A stretch of 64,000 nt of DNA from Butyrivibrio sp. (GTDB lineage: Bacteria > Bacillota > Clostridia > Lachnospirales > Lachnospiraceae): contig NZ_JAGBLU010000138.1 of the NCBI RefSeq assembly GCF_017635265.1, positions 1 to 64,000 of the forward strand, read 5' to 3'. Under the pieces are notes generated by a model, which had not been told where the DNA came from, searched no databases, and saw only the letters and a list, made by a program, of their open reading frames with translations. Both the position numbers and the translations under genes were made by a program. The stretch's first letter is position 1. The number at the start of each line of letters is the position of its first letter. Below are positions 42,908-54,199 of the stretch, piece by piece.

Positions 42908-44110
42908 TTATCTCTTAACTTCAATAATTTCATCAGTCTCAAGAGCGACTCGTACCAGCTCATCTATCTTTTCCGCAAGATTTTCTTCGTGTTTTCTGAT
43001 AATATCCACTCTGGGCTTTGTAACAGGGTGCTTGGCCACGAAAATAGTACAGCAGTCTTCATACGGAAGAATTGATGTCTCATATGCATCAATCTTATAG
43101 GAAATATCCACAATATCCTGCTTATCAAACGCTATAAGCGGTCTGTAAACGGGAATATCAGTAACAACTTCACCGGTACACATAAGACTCTGCATAGTCT
43201 GTGACGCCACCTGTCCTATGCTCTCTCCGGTAATAAGTCCCATGCATCCGGACCTGGAAGCCAGCTCATCTGCAATTCTCATCATATATCTGCGCATGAT
43301 GATGGTAAGCTCCTCATGTGGGCACTTTTCGTAGATGTACATCTGAATATCAGTAAAGTTGATTACATGAAGCTTAACTTTTCCTGTATACTTAGCAATT
43401 ACTCCAGCCAAATCAACAACTTTCTGCTTGGCCTTTTCACTTGTATATGGAGGTGCATTGAAATAAACCGCCTCTATATCAACACCTCTTTTGGCAACCA
43501 TATAGCCTGCAACAGGTGAGTCAATTCCTCCCGACAAAAGAAGCATTGCCCTACCTGCAGTACCAATAGGCATTCCTCCGGGACCCGGTATTACTTCGGA
43601 AAAGATATTAAGCTTCTCTCTAAGTTCAACATTTATGAGAATATCAGGTTCATGAACATCAACCTTCATCTCTTTGTATGCATCCAGGATCCTTCCTCCA
43701 AGCTCTGCCGCCATAGCCATGGAATCCATGGGATAACTCTTATCAACTCGCCTTACTTTTACCTTGAAGGTCTTGTTCTTATCAGGGTAAACTCCATCAA
43801 TAAAGTCGATAACAGCCTTTGCTACTCCATCGGTATCAGGTAGATGATTCTCTCCATCCCTTGCGATAGACACAGCAGGGCAGATTCCTGTAATACCGAA
43901 AACAGTCTTAAGACTCTCAACAGTCTCATTAAAATCAAAGTCCTTGGCATCAATATACATTCTTCCGGCAACACGGCTCACATGAAATGTACCGTCGCAC
44001 TTAGATAAAACCCTTTGTATCTGTTTAACCAATGCCTCTTCAAAGACATATCTGTTTTTCCCTTTTACGCCAATTTCTGCATACTTGATTACAAAAGCAT
44101 GATACTGCAT
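42908..44110 (-). CDS. thiI: tRNA 4-thiouridine synthetase ThiI
   Basis: A 400-residue protein that uses ATP to activate U8 of tRNA for sulfur insertion and may also support thiamine synthesis. The N-terminal ferredoxin-like and THUMP regions (MQYHAFVIKYAEIGVKGKNR) are followed by the PP-loop LLSGGIDSPVAGYM near residues 185-198. The rhodanese domain of the E. coli protein is absent, as in most Firmicutes, where a dedicated desulfurase supplies sulfur; one is encoded next (16 bases upstream). Confidence 0.95.
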   Translation of the reverse strand: MQYHAFVIKYAEIGVKGKNRYVFEEALVKQIQRVLSKCDGTFHVSRVAGRMYIDAKDFDFNETVESLKTVFGITGICPAVSIARDGENHLPDTDGVAKAVIDFIDGVYPDKNKTFKVKVRRVDKSYPMDSMAMAAELGGRILDAYKEMKVDVHEPDILINVELREKLNIFSEVIPGPGGMPIGTAGRAMLLLSGGIDSPVAGYMVAKRGVDIEAVYFNAPPYTSEKAKQKVVDLAGVIAKYTGKVKLHVINFTDIQMYIYEKCPHEELTIIMRRYMMRIADELASRSGCMGLITGESIGQVASQTMQSLMCTGEVVTDIPVYRPLIAFDKQDIVDISYKIDAYETSILPYEDCCTIFVAKHPVTKPRVDIIRKHEENLAEKIDELVRVALETDEIIEVKR

Positions 44111-44126
44111 ATATACCTCTTTCTTT

Positions 44127-45284
44127 TTAATGCCTGTAAAACTTTCTCATGTTTGAAACCTGAGAACATAATGTATCCAAAAAATAATCAATTTCTTCTT
44201 TGGTAGTCATAAATGACATACTAATACGAATTGTTGATTCTAGCAAATCTTTTTCAAGTCCTATTGCCTGAAGAGTATCTGACACGTGTGGGTTGTTTGA
44301 AGTGCAGGCACTTCCGGCAGACACATAGATATTCTTACTGCTAAGCATGTTAAGTACTGTTTCTGCTGCAAGTCCCTTTATTGAAACGCTTATGATGTGT
44401 GGCGCACCAACCATGGGGCTCTGTCCATTGATTTTAATATCAGGAACTCTTTCAAGGAGAGAATCAACAGTATACTGCTTGAGATCATAAAGTTTTTTTA
44501 TTTTGGCGTCAAAATCCTCATAACACTTTTTGGCCGCAAGTGAAAGTCCCGCTATTCCGGGTACATTTTCTGTGCCTGACCTCATTCCCCTTTGCTGTCC
44601 ACCACCATAACAAACAGGAACAATCTTTGTTCCCTTTTTTATATATATAAAGCCAACTCCCTTAGGACCGTGTATCTTGTGTCCACTTACAGACAAAAGG
44701 TCTATATTCATTGTCCTTGGTCTGATGAGTATTTTACCGTAGGCTTGAACTGCATCAACATGAAAATAGATATCTTTATTGATGCTCTTTATTAATTCTC
44801 CCGCCTTCTGAATCGGCATGATAGTTCCAATCTCATTATTTACAAACATTATTGAAACAAGGATTGTCTCTTTTCTGATAGCATTTTTAAGCGCATCAAT
44901 ATCTATACATCCTGTATCATCCACTGAAAGATAAGTAATTTCAAAGCCTTCTTTTTCCAGAAAAGCCATTGTCTCAAGTATTGCAGGATGCTCAATTTTA
45001 GTTGTAATAATGTGATTGCCGCGCCATTTACATGCCCTTGCCACGCCAATAAGTGCCAGATTATCAGACTCAGTTCCACCGGAGGTAAAAACTATCTCCT
45101 GTGGATCAACCTTAAGAGTCGATGCCAGCATTTCCCTTGACTGCGAAAGTCTTTCGCTTGAAACCATTCCCATATGATGCACACTGGAAGGATTTCCGTA
45201 TTCTTCTTTCATTATTTTGGCAACCAGATCCGCTACTTCATCATATGCTCTTGTAGTTGCCGAATTATCTAAATATGCTTCCAT
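44127..45284 (-). CDS. Cysteine desulfurase (NifS/IscS-like, partner of ThiI)
   Basis: A 385-residue PLP enzyme that takes sulfur from cysteine. N-terminal MEAYLDNSATTRAYDEV, the PLP lysine in SVSGHKIHGPKGVGF near residue 200, YGGGQQRGMRSGTENVPG, and the catalytic cysteine loop SAGSACTSNNPHVS near 325 are all present. In Bacillus nifZ (iscS homologue) is beside thiI and supplies sulfur for tRNA s4U; the same pairing here supports that role. It lies 14 bases after rsmE. Confidence 0.93.
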   Translation of the reverse strand: MEAYLDNSATTRAYDEVADLVAKIMKEEYGNPSSVHHMGMVSSERLSQSREMLASTLKVDPQEIVFTSGGTESDNLALIGVARACKWRGNHIITTKIEHPAILETMAFLEKEGFEITYLSVDDTGCIDIDALKNAIRKETILVSIMFVNNEIGTIMPIQKAGELIKSINKDIYFHVDAVQAYGKILIRPRTMNIDLLSVSGHKIHGPKGVGFIYIKKGTKIVPVCYGGGQQRGMRSGTENVPGIAGLSLAAKKCYEDFDAKIKKLYDLKQYTVDSLLERVPDIKINGQSPMVGAPHIISVSIKGLAAETVLNMLSSKNIYVSAGSACTSNNPHVSDTLQAIGLEKDLLESTIRISMSFMTTKEEIDYFLDTLCSQVSNMRKFYRH

Positions 45285-45298
45285 TTGTTTTCGTCCTA

Positions 45299-46054
45299 TT
45301 ATTTTCCTTCAAGATGATACATCAGCCATGAAATAATTGTAAATCCCGCTGTTTCGGTTCTGAGGATCCTCGTCCCCAAAGTAATCGGTTCTATACCATT
45401 TTCTTTGCAAAGACCTATCTCTTCCTCGGAAAAGCCGCCTTCCGGGCCGATAAATACCGCTATGCTTTCTCCCGGTTTAATGCCTTCTATGAGCTTTTTG
45501 GTTTCATCAATATGCTCTGCATTTTCGTAAGGAATAAGCTTAACATCCATGTCCTTGGCAAAAGCTACAGCTTCCTTAATTGTCATTGGCATATGAACAT
45601 TCGGTATATAAGCTCTCTTACTCTGCTTTGCAGCCGCCTCCGAAATTGCCTGCCATCTCTTTATTTTGGACTGAGCCTTTTTTTCATCAAGTTTTACTAC
45701 GCAGCGCTTGGTCGCCATCGGAATAATTTCAAAAGCTCCAAGTTCAACAGCTTTCTGAATGATCAGTTCCATCTTATCAACTTTAGGAAGTCCCTGGAAA
45801 AGATATATTTTTGAAGGAAGTTCATGATTCCCCTCTTCAACAAACATAAGCTTTCCGATAACACCGGTGTCGTTTATTTCCTGAATCTCATAAAAGATCT
45901 CTTTTCCATCCTCATCACCTCGGATGCTGACAGAAAACTGTTCGCCCACCTTCATCCTAAGAACATTGGCTATATGATTGTAATCGCTGCCTGTAATCTC
46001 TACCGTCTTATAATCCGGTGCAAGACAACAACTTTCCACAAAAAAATGATACAT
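45299..46054 (-). CDS. rsmE: 16S rRNA (uracil-1498-N3) methyltransferase RsmE
   Basis: A 251-residue SPOUT methyltransferase that methylates U1498 of 16S rRNA. N-terminal PUA-like half (HFFVESCCLAPDYKTVEI, HIANVLRMKVGEQF) and C-terminal knot with IAVFIGPEGGFSEEEI and ITLGTRILRTETA, the SAM-binding loops, are clear. It overlaps the end of prmA by one base and is translated with it. Position after prmA in the dnaK region is widely conserved. Confidence 0.95.
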   Translation of the reverse strand: MYHFFVESCCLAPDYKTVEITGSDYNHIANVLRMKVGEQFSVSIRGDEDGKEIFYEIQEINDTGVIGKLMFVEEGNHELPSKIYLFQGLPKVDKMELIIQKAVELGAFEIIPMATKRCVVKLDEKKAQSKIKRWQAISEAAAKQSKRAYIPNVHMPMTIKEAVAFAKDMDVKLIPYENAEHIDETKKLIEGIKPGESIAVFIGPEGGFSEEEIGLCKENGIEPITLGTRILRTETAGFTIISWLMYHLEGK

Positions 46055-47091
46055 CAGTTTTTCCTCGAAGTAATTGAAACCCAGTCTCCCTGATGATGAA
46101 TCTCAAGTATCTCAAGACCAGCATCAAGATGTGCCTTCTTTACCTCTTCTTCCTTGGTATTTATTATTCCGGAGGTAATATAGATACCGCCGGTCTTTAA
46201 CTGATTAAGTATAACAGGTGTGAGAGGTACAAGTACATTAGCAAGGATATTGGCAACAACAATGTCATATTTATCATATCCAACAGCATCCTGAACAGAT
46301 TTATCATCTATGATATTGCCAATCATCATGTCAAACTTTTCTGCTGCAATGCCATTATTTTCCATATTCTCTTTTACTGCCGGTACAGCACACTTATCAA
46401 GATCTGTTCCTACAGCATGCTTTGCCCCAAACATAAGCGAAAGAATTGATAAAACACCACTTCCTGTCCCGACATCCAGAAGTTCTGTATCTTTAGTAAC
46501 GTACTTTTTAAGCATTCGGATGCAAAGCTGAGTAGTCTCATGCATTCCTGTTCCAAAAGCTGTGCCCGGATCTATATGAAGAACCATATTGGCTTTTTCA
46601 TCATCCTCAACTGTTTCTTTCTCCCATGATGGAATAACAAGAATATCATCTATATAAAATTTATGGAAGTACTGTTTCCAGTTATTAATCCAATCTATAT
46701 CCTCTGTGACTGATATAGAAACAGTTCCGTCTCCAATATCAGAGAAGCTTCTGAGTTCATCCAACTTTTCTTTAATCTGTTCTTCAATTTCTTCAGGGCT
46801 CTTTTTTACTTTTACATACTCTCCGTCATCATCTGCAAGCTCAACAGTAAGCATGTTTTCATCATCTATCTCTAAAAAGAAATTAAGAAAAGCCGCACCA
46901 TTTTCAATTCCGCTATCTTTCTCATCCGGTTCCAGCTCAGGTGCATCTATGAACATCTGCTCTTTATCAGCTGCAGAAAGAGGAGCATTATCCTCTATTT
47001 GAGCTCCTTCAAGTCCTATGTCCTCCAAATAGCTTATTATAATATCTTCCGATTCTTCGTTAGTACGAACTCTAAAGCGCATCCACTTCAT
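46054..47091 (-). CDS. prmA: Ribosomal protein L11 methyltransferase PrmA
   Basis: A 345-residue methyltransferase that modifies ribosomal protein L11. The C-terminal SAM domain has MHETTQLCIRMLKKY, LLDVGTGSGVLSILSLMFGA, and DIVVANILANVLVPL, the family signature. It is somewhat longer than usual (about 300) because of an acidic insertion between residues 30 and 110 (ELEPDEKDSGIENG, ELADDDGEYVKV). GGAGG lies six bases before the ATG at 47091. It follows dnaJ across a terminator. Confidence 0.95.
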   Translation of the reverse strand: MKWMRFRVRTNEESEDIIISYLEDIGLEGAQIEDNAPLSAADKEQMFIDAPELEPDEKDSGIENGAAFLNFFLEIDDENMLTVELADDDGEYVKVKKSPEEIEEQIKEKLDELRSFSDIGDGTVSISVTEDIDWINNWKQYFHKFYIDDILVIPSWEKETVEDDEKANMVLHIDPGTAFGTGMHETTQLCIRMLKKYVTKDTELLDVGTGSGVLSILSLMFGAKHAVGTDLDKCAVPAVKENMENNGIAAEKFDMMIGNIIDDKSVQDAVGYDKYDIVVANILANVLVPLTPVILNQLKTGGIYITSGIINTKEEEVKKAHLDAGLEILEIHHQGDWVSITSRKN

Positions 47092-47120
47092 AGAACACCT
47101 CCGCAAAAACTATACACAGT

Positions 47121-47156
47121 AAAAAACGTGAAGCAGATTTTTAATTCCGCTTCACG
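47121..47156 (-). terminator. Terminator between dnaJ and prmA
   Basis: CGTGAAGC (47127-47134) pairs with GCTTCACG (47149-47156); the minus strand continues with six U. It lies 35 bases after dnaJ, so prmA needs read-through or its own promoter, which I did not find in the short gap. Confidence 0.75.
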
Positions 47157-47190
47157 CGTATAATAACATAAATTATTTAAAATGCCAAAA

Positions 47191-48372
47191 TTACTTAAAG
47201 AATCCTTTTTTCTTCTTGCCGCCTGAACCATCGCCGTTTGGATCTTTATCTCCTGCGCCCATCATACGCTCAGCAGCTGTCAAGGAATCTCCTGTTTTTT
47301 CATCAAATTTCTTAAGAAGCTCTTTTGCTTCCTTGGAAAGTTTTTCCGGAACCTGAACAACAAGTGTTACATAATGATCGCCTCTTGTGTCCTTATCTCT
47401 AAGTGAAGGAACACCTTTTGAACGAAGTCTTACTCTTGTATCCGTCTGAGTTCCCGGCTTTACATCATAAGCAACTTTTCCGTCTACCGTATCAATAAGA
47501 ACAGTTCCACCGAGTGCAGCAACCGCAAATGAAACCGGAACCATTGAGTAGATATCATATCCTTCTCTCTGGAAAATAGGATGATCAGATACGATAACCT
47601 CAACTAAAAGATCTCCTCTTGGTCCGCCATTAATACCGGGTTCACCCTTTTCACGAATTCTCACGCTTTGTCCATTATCAATACCTGCGGGAATAGTTAC
47701 CTTTATCTTCTTTCTGCTGGCAATATATCCTGTTCCATGACAATCGGTACACTTATCTTTTATAACCTTACCTGTTCCGCCGCACTCAGGACATGTCTGA
47801 ACATTACGTACAGTTCCAAAGAATGACTGCTGTGTATAAACTATCTGTCCCTTACCGCCGCACTTAGAACATGTCTGTGCTGATGTACCGGGCTTAGCAC
47901 CTGTTCCGTGACATGTAGGACATGAATCCTTAATTGTAAGCTCAAGTTCTTTTTCACATCCAAAAACTGCTTCAAGGAAGGTAATCCTTACACTTGCTCT
48001 GAGGTTAGCTCCTTTTGACGGGCCTGTTCTGGCTCCCTGACGTGATCGTCCACCGCCAAAGAAATCTCCGAAAATATCTCCGAAAATATCTCCAAAGTCT
48101 GCTCCATTGAAATCAAATCCGCCAAATCCGCCGGCGCCGCCATCAAAAGCAGCATGACCAAACTGATCATACTGACGCTTTTTCTCAGGATCACTAAGTA
48201 CTGCATAGGCCTCAGATGCTTCCTTGAATTTTTCAGCAGCTGAAGCATCACCCGGATTCATATCCGGGTGATACTTCTTGGCAAGTACTCTGTATGCTTT
48301 TTTTATTTCATCCTCAGAGGCGTTCTTACTAACGCCAAGGACTTCATAATAATCGCGCTTCTGCTCTGCCAT
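47191..48372 (-). CDS. dnaJ: Chaperone DnaJ
   Basis: A 393-residue co-chaperone that delivers substrates to DnaK. The J domain with the HPD motif ([11 protein letters not shown]) occupies residues 1-70, a Gly/Phe-rich linker follows ([20 protein letters not shown]), then four CxxCxGxG zinc repeats ([32 protein letters not shown]) and the C-terminal substrate domains. The Gly-Lys tail ([11 protein letters not shown]) is unremarkable. It is the fourth gene of the HrcA-controlled operon. Confidence 0.98.
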   Translation of the reverse strand: MAEQKRDYYEVLGVSKNASEDEIKKAYRVLAKKYHPDMNPGDASAAEKFKEASEAYAVLSDPEKKRQYDQFGHAAFDGGAGGFGGFDFNGADFGDIFGDIFGDFFGGGRSRQGARTGPSKGANLRASVRITFLEAVFGCEKELELTIKDSCPTCHGTGAKPGTSAQTCSKCGGKGQIVYTQQSFFGTVRNVQTCPECGGTGKVIKDKCTDCHGTGYIASRKKIKVTIPAGIDNGQSVRIREKGEPGINGGPRGDLLVEVIVSDHPIFQREGYDIYSMVPVSFAVAALGGTVLIDTVDGKVAYDVKPGTQTDTRVRLRSKGVPSLRDKDTRGDHYVTLVVQVPEKLSKEAKELLKKFDEKTGDSLTAAERMMGAGDKDPNGDGSGGKKKKGFFK

Positions 48373-48422
48373 ATTGCTCCTTTAATCCTTAAATTGTTAC
48401 TGTTTAATCCTAATCAGTAACA

Positions 48423-50336
<1,914 letters not shown>

Positions 50337-50340
50337 TTAT

Positions 50341-50979
50341 TTATTTGTTAACACCAACCATGCTGTGTCTAAGCACGGTGTCGTGGAATTTATATCCCTT
50401 TTGAAGTTCCTGTGCTACAATTCCTGATTCATACTCTTCGGTTTCAACCTGCATTACTGCATTGTGAAGGTTTGGATCAAATTCCTTTCCCACAGCTTCA
50501 ATAGGGGTTACTCCAAGGTCTTCAAGCTGCTTGATAAGCTGCTTATAAATCTTGTTCATACCATCTGCAAAGGCTCCGTCTTTTTCCTCTTCAGGAACTG
50601 CTGCAAGTCCTCGCTCGAAATTATCAACGATAGGAAGCAGTTTTTCTAATACATTGCTCTGGCCCTGTTCAAACATCTGAGCCTTTTCCTTATCAGTTCT
50701 TTTTCTGAAGTTATCAAACTCCGCAACCTGTCTTATAAGTCTGTCATTAAGTTCATCCAGTTTTTCTTTTAAAGGATCTTTCTTTTCTTTTTTGGAAGAT
50801 TCCTCTTTGTCAGGTTCCTTAGCTTCTGTGTCATCAGCCTTTGCTTTCTCAACATCCTGCTCAGTCTTTTCAGTCTCTGCAGAAGCCTCTTTTTCCTTTG
50901 CTTCTTTTTCAAGATCTTCCATGATATTCTCAAGAACTTCCTTTTCCTGTTCGCTAACATGTTTCTTCTTTGTGCTCAA
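50341..50979 (-). CDS. grpE: Nucleotide exchange factor GrpE
   Basis: A 212-residue GrpE, the nucleotide exchange factor for DnaK. The long charged N-terminus (residues 1-80, Lys/Glu coiled coil) leads into the dimer helices with RQVAEFDNFRKRTDKEKAQM and VLEKLLPIVDNFERGL near 85-125, and the C-terminal beta domain (EFDPNLHNAVMQVE, YKFHDTVLRHSMVGV). It starts with TTG at 50979, with AGGAGG eight bases before. Second gene of the operon. Confidence 0.97.
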   Translation of the reverse strand: MSTKKKHVSEQEKEVLENIMEDLEKEAKEKEASAETEKTEQDVEKAKADDTEAKEPDKEESSKKEKKDPLKEKLDELNDRLIRQVAEFDNFRKRTDKEKAQMFEQGQSNVLEKLLPIVDNFERGLAAVPEEEKDGAFADGMNKIYKQLIKQLEDLGVTPIEAVGKEFDPNLHNAVMQVETEEYESGIVAQELQKGYKFHDTVLRHSMVGVNK

Positions 50980-51014
50980 CTTTAGTGCCTCCTAATACTT
51001 GTATATCATCTGCG

Positions 51015-52046
51015 CTAACCCTTTTTGTACAAATCATCAAGCGCATGTCTCATATTCTTTAATGTAGAAATTACCTTGTCGTAGTCCATTCTCTTGGGAC
51101 CTATGATGCCGACCGTTCCCTTCATTCCATCGCCAAGCTCATAAGTTGCGGTTACTACGCTGCAATCCTTCATAGCCTGTACAGGTGTCTCGTTGCCGAT
51201 ATAAACCTGTATTCCGGTTTCCTCTGAGTCGGAAGAAAGGGTATTCTCAACTATACTTGTAAGATCCTTGGTATCCTCAAATGTACTTATAAGCTCACTG
51301 GCTTTGGTAGAATCGGTAAGCTCAGGGTACTTGAAAATATTCATGGTACCACTTGTATATATCTGAAGGTCCTCATCTGCTGTAATCGACTCAGCAGCCG
51401 CGTCAATGACATTTCCTATAATCTGGCTGTGAATACCTGCTTCCTGCTTTACCGAAGCAATAAGTCCAAGATTTATATCCTCAACAGCAAGCCCATCAAG
51501 TCTTGTATTCATAAGAATGTTGAGCTTAAGCATTGTTGCATCATCCAGCACTTCTTCAACAGGAATGATCTTGTTCTTGATGACATTTCCTTCTATTACT
51601 ATGGTTGCTAAAAGGTGTTCGTCATCAACTTTGCTTATCTGTATAAATTTAAGTTTATTTTTCCTGATCTGCGGTGCAGATATCATCGTGGCATAGTTGG
51701 TATCAATCGCCAATGTCTTTGCCACCTGCTTAAGAAGATTCTCAAGCTTCTCCTCCTTATCAAGGAGCATTTCCTTCATGTTCTCAACTTCCTGTTCCTT
51801 ATCACGGAGCATCTCATCAACATAAACCCGATATCCCTGATCGGATGGAATACGACCGGCTGAAGTATGTGGCTGTAAAATAAGTCCCATCTCTTCAAGG
51901 TCTGCCATTTCATTTCTGATAGTCGCGGAGCTAAGATTAAGATCCGTATACTTTGAAATGGTACGGCTTCCTACCGGCTCCCCTGTCTCCAGATAATTCT
52001 TAACTATAGCATGAAGTATTTTTCTTTTTCTCTCATCTAATTCCAT
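51015..52046 (-). CDS. hrcA: Heat-inducible transcription repressor HrcA
   Basis: A 343-residue repressor with an N-terminal winged helix (ERKRKILHAIVKNYLETGEPVGSRTISK, LSSATIRNEMADLEEMG) and GAF-like central domain. It binds CIRCE, and a perfect CIRCE lies just upstream of its own gene, so it represses the operon itself, with GroE assisting the repressor fold in known systems. The ATG has GAGGAAGG before it. First gene of hrcA-grpE-dnaK-dnaJ. Confidence 0.97.
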   Translation of the reverse strand: MELDERKRKILHAIVKNYLETGEPVGSRTISKYTDLNLSSATIRNEMADLEEMGLILQPHTSAGRIPSDQGYRVYVDEMLRDKEQEVENMKEMLLDKEEKLENLLKQVAKTLAIDTNYATMISAPQIRKNKLKFIQISKVDDEHLLATIVIEGNVIKNKIIPVEEVLDDATMLKLNILMNTRLDGLAVEDINLGLIASVKQEAGIHSQIIGNVIDAAAESITADEDLQIYTSGTMNIFKYPELTDSTKASELISTFEDTKDLTSIVENTLSSDSEETGIQVYIGNETPVQAMKDCSVVTATYELGDGMKGTVGIIGPKRMDYDKVISTLKNMRHALDDLYKKG

Positions 52047-52103
52047 GTTGCCCTTCCTCTGTCTTCACCGGTTAAATTCATCGGAATGGTATTTTTAGAG
52101 GTG

Positions 52104-52130
52104 TTAGCACTCGCTTGATTTGAGTGCTAA
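52104..52130. promoter_or_regulatory. CIRCE operator
   Basis: TTAGCACTC-N9-GAGTGCTAA, a perfect match to the CIRCE consensus, between the promoter and hrcA. Confidence 0.97.
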
Positions 52131-52145
52131 TATCTTCTGTAACTT

Positions 52146-52174
52146 AAAATATCACTATGAGAGTGTAATGTCAA
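52146..52174 (-). promoter_or_regulatory. Promoter of the heat-shock operon
   Basis: Minus strand TTGACA (52169-52174), 17 bases, TATTTT (52146-52151). CIRCE lies about 15 bases downstream of the -10, near the transcription start. Confidence 0.85.
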
Positions 52175-52203
52175 CATTGCTTTTTATAAAATAAATATAA
52201 AAC

Positions 52204-52233
52204 AAAAAAACGCTCTCTACTTAGTAGAGAGCG
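52204..52233 (-). terminator. Terminator after the DUF6465 gene
   Basis: CGCTCTCTAC (52211-52220) pairs perfectly with GTAGAGAGCG (52224-52233) across 3 nt, followed on the minus strand by seven U. Confidence 0.92.
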
Positions 52234-52248
52234 CAATAAACATATTGA

Positions 52249-52725
52249 TCAAAGTCCGATTCTTCCCTGAACCTTATCATTTACTACATAGTATGCTGCA
52301 TCTTCATCAGGCTTTACATAAATGCTGAGTTTCTTGATTTCGTCAACATTTCCCCCCATTTCATACTGGTAATTATTCTTGGAATTCTGAATAATCTCTT
52401 CATATGGAACGTGCTTGTAGGAATACTGAAGCTCGATGCTTACCTTAACTTCTTCATCCTTAGCAGCTGCTTTCTTAGTATCAGGCTTCTTGACCTGAGT
52501 ATTTTTTGCTGGTGCTGCCTTCTTGACTGTATCCTTCTTAGCCTCAGTTTTCTTGGCTGCAGCAGCTTTCTTGGCTACAGTTTTCTTTGTAGTTTCCTTT
52601 TTGGATTCAGCTTTGATAATAGCTTCAGTCAATTCTTTAACTTCTGATTTCTTTACTTCTGTTACAGGAGCTTTTGTTGCAGTTGCTGGCTTAACAGAAG
52701 AATTCGTCTTCTTTGCTTCAGGCAT
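52249..52725 (-). CDS. DUF6465-like protein with a histone-H1-like Lys/Ala tail
   Basis: A 158-residue protein. Residues 1-95 are almost wholly Lys, Ala, Thr, Glu and Val in repeats such as KKTVAKKAAAAKK, resembling eukaryotic-like H1 tails seen in some bacterial nucleoid proteins. The last 60 residues form a compact domain (VSIELQYSYKHVPYEEI, DAAYYVVNDKVQGRIGL) that matches DUF6465 as I recall it. It may bind DNA or RNA through the tail; this is inference. GAGGAGGGG lies before the ATG. It is a single-gene unit ending at a strong terminator. Confidence 0.8.
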   Translation of the reverse strand: MPEAKKTNSSVKPATATKAPVTEVKKSEVKELTEAIIKAESKKETTKKTVAKKAAAAKKTEAKKDTVKKAAPAKNTQVKKPDTKKAAAKDEEVKVSIELQYSYKHVPYEEIIQNSKNNYQYEMGGNVDEIKKLSIYVKPDEDAAYYVVNDKVQGRIGL

Positions 52726-52862
52726 TTCAATCCCCTCCTCAAAATCACGCTTGATTTATGTAGCTCTTTAAAACAGTAAAGTCATTTACGAAATAGAGTT
52801 TACTCCGTTTAAACCGCATTGTCAACGCATTTATGAAAGAAAAGTTATCATTTTTGCCATTA

Positions 52863-54053
52863 TTATGCGGTATAGTTGTCCTCGACAAACTCGCGAAGGC
52901 GATCCATGGCTCTTTCCACCTTCTCTGTATCGATACAATAAGCCATTCTGAAGAATCCCGGCGCTCCAAATCCGTCAGTAGGCACAAATATCAGGTCATA
53001 GTCCTTTGCCTTTTTGCAAAAGCTGATAGAATCCTCTTCCAGAGCCTTTGGCATAATATAAAAAGTTCCGTCAGGCTTTACTACAGTAAATTTAAGCTCC
53101 TTTAACGTCTTATAAATAATGTTCATGTTGGTCTCATACACGGAAAGATCTGCTGTAAGTGAGCATACTTTTGCAACTGCCTGCTGGATAATTGAAGGTG
53201 GACAATTGTGTCCTGTTCCTCTTGATATCTGCCCGCACATGGGAACTATCAAATCTGCTCCTTCGCAAGCAGGATTAACTGCAACATACCCTATCCTTTC
53301 GCCCGGAAGAGAAAGAGATTTTGAAAATGAATAGCAGCTTAAAGTATTATCATAAAATTTGGAAACATAAGGAGTATCTGCCCCCTCAAATACTATTTCT
53401 CTGTAAGGTTCATCTGAAATGAGGAAAATAGTGTGTCCGTATTCAGCAGATTTCTTTTTTAATATATCAGCAAGTTTTGTAAGAGTAGCCGTTCCATAGG
53501 CAACTCCGGAGGGGTTATTGGGTGTGTTTACCAGAACAGCCATTACCTTATTGCCAAGCATCTCCTCAAACTTATCAAAGTTAATCTGGAAAGTCTGAGT
53601 ATCGGCTGGAACGACCTTAAGTTCAACTCCGGCGCCTTTAATATATGGAAAATACTCAGGGAAAAAGGGAGCAAAAGTAATCATCTCATCCCCGGGAGAA
53701 GTGACTGCTCTAACTGCATGCGCAATCGCTCCGGCTGCTCCTGTTGTTGGAAAGATGTGCTCAGGACCATAATTCATCCCAAAACGTTCATTTAAAGATT
53801 GTGCTATGCTCTCTTTATATAATGGATTTCCAAGACTTGGTGTATAACCATGAAGAGTCATGGTGTCCTCATTTTGTAAAAGACGTATCATTTCTTCGGT
53901 AAACTCTTTTGGAACCTCCACACTTGGATTGCCGAGACTGAAATCGAAAACGTTCTCATATCCTATTTCTTTTCCTCTTGCAGTTGCATATTCTGAAAGC
54001 TCTCTGATAACGGATTTTGCTCCGAGCATATCTTTGTACTGGCTATTTATCAT
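52863..54053 (-). CDS. Pyridoxal-phosphate-dependent aminotransferase (class I)
   Basis: A 396-residue fold-type I aminotransferase. Cofactor signatures are present: NTPNNPSGVAYG near 180, LISDEPYREIVF near 215-227, and the PLP lysine in SFSKSLSLPGERIGYVAV near 250. It resembles aspartate/alanine/aromatic aminotransferases; the amino donor cannot be fixed from sequence. GAGGAGGAAG precedes the ATG. An extended -10 promoter lies upstream, facing away from that of the ABC exporter. Confidence 0.92.
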   Translation of the reverse strand: MINSQYKDMLGAKSVIRELSEYATARGKEIGYENVFDFSLGNPSVEVPKEFTEEMIRLLQNEDTMTLHGYTPSLGNPLYKESIAQSLNERFGMNYGPEHIFPTTGAAGAIAHAVRAVTSPGDEMITFAPFFPEYFPYIKGAGVELKVVPADTQTFQINFDKFEEMLGNKVMAVLVNTPNNPSGVAYGTATLTKLADILKKKSAEYGHTIFLISDEPYREIVFEGADTPYVSKFYDNTLSCYSFSKSLSLPGERIGYVAVNPACEGADLIVPMCGQISRGTGHNCPPSIIQQAVAKVCSLTADLSVYETNMNIIYKTLKELKFTVVKPDGTFYIMPKALEEDSISFCKKAKDYDLIFVPTDGFGAPGFFRMAYCIDTEKVERAMDRLREFVEDNYTA

Positions 54054-54090
54054 ATCTTCCTCCTCAAAAACGCAATTTAAACTGCCTCAA

Positions 54091-54119
54091 ATTATAGCAC
54101 ATCATTTTAACCATTTAAA
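54091..54119 (-). promoter_or_regulatory. Promoter of the aminotransferase gene
   Basis: Minus strand TTTAAA (54114-54119), 17 bases, TATAAT (54091-54096), with TG one base before the -10 (extended -10). Confidence 0.65.
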
Positions 54120-54141
54120 GTATTAAAGCCAAATGGAGCGC

Positions 54142-54170
54142 TTGATAATAAATAGCGCACAATGTAAAAT
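54142..54170 (+). promoter_or_regulatory. Promoter of the ABC exporter gene
   Basis: TTGATA (54142-54147), 17 bases, TAAAAT (54165-54170). CAGGAG lies just before the exporter ATG at 54200. Confidence 0.65.
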
Positions 54171-54199
54171 TACACTAATATTATTAACAGGAGTCTGCA

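Noticed and set aside
51015-52046. Second heat-shock control element besides CIRCE
   Set aside because: Only one CIRCE is present and no CtsR-type box was recognised near it.
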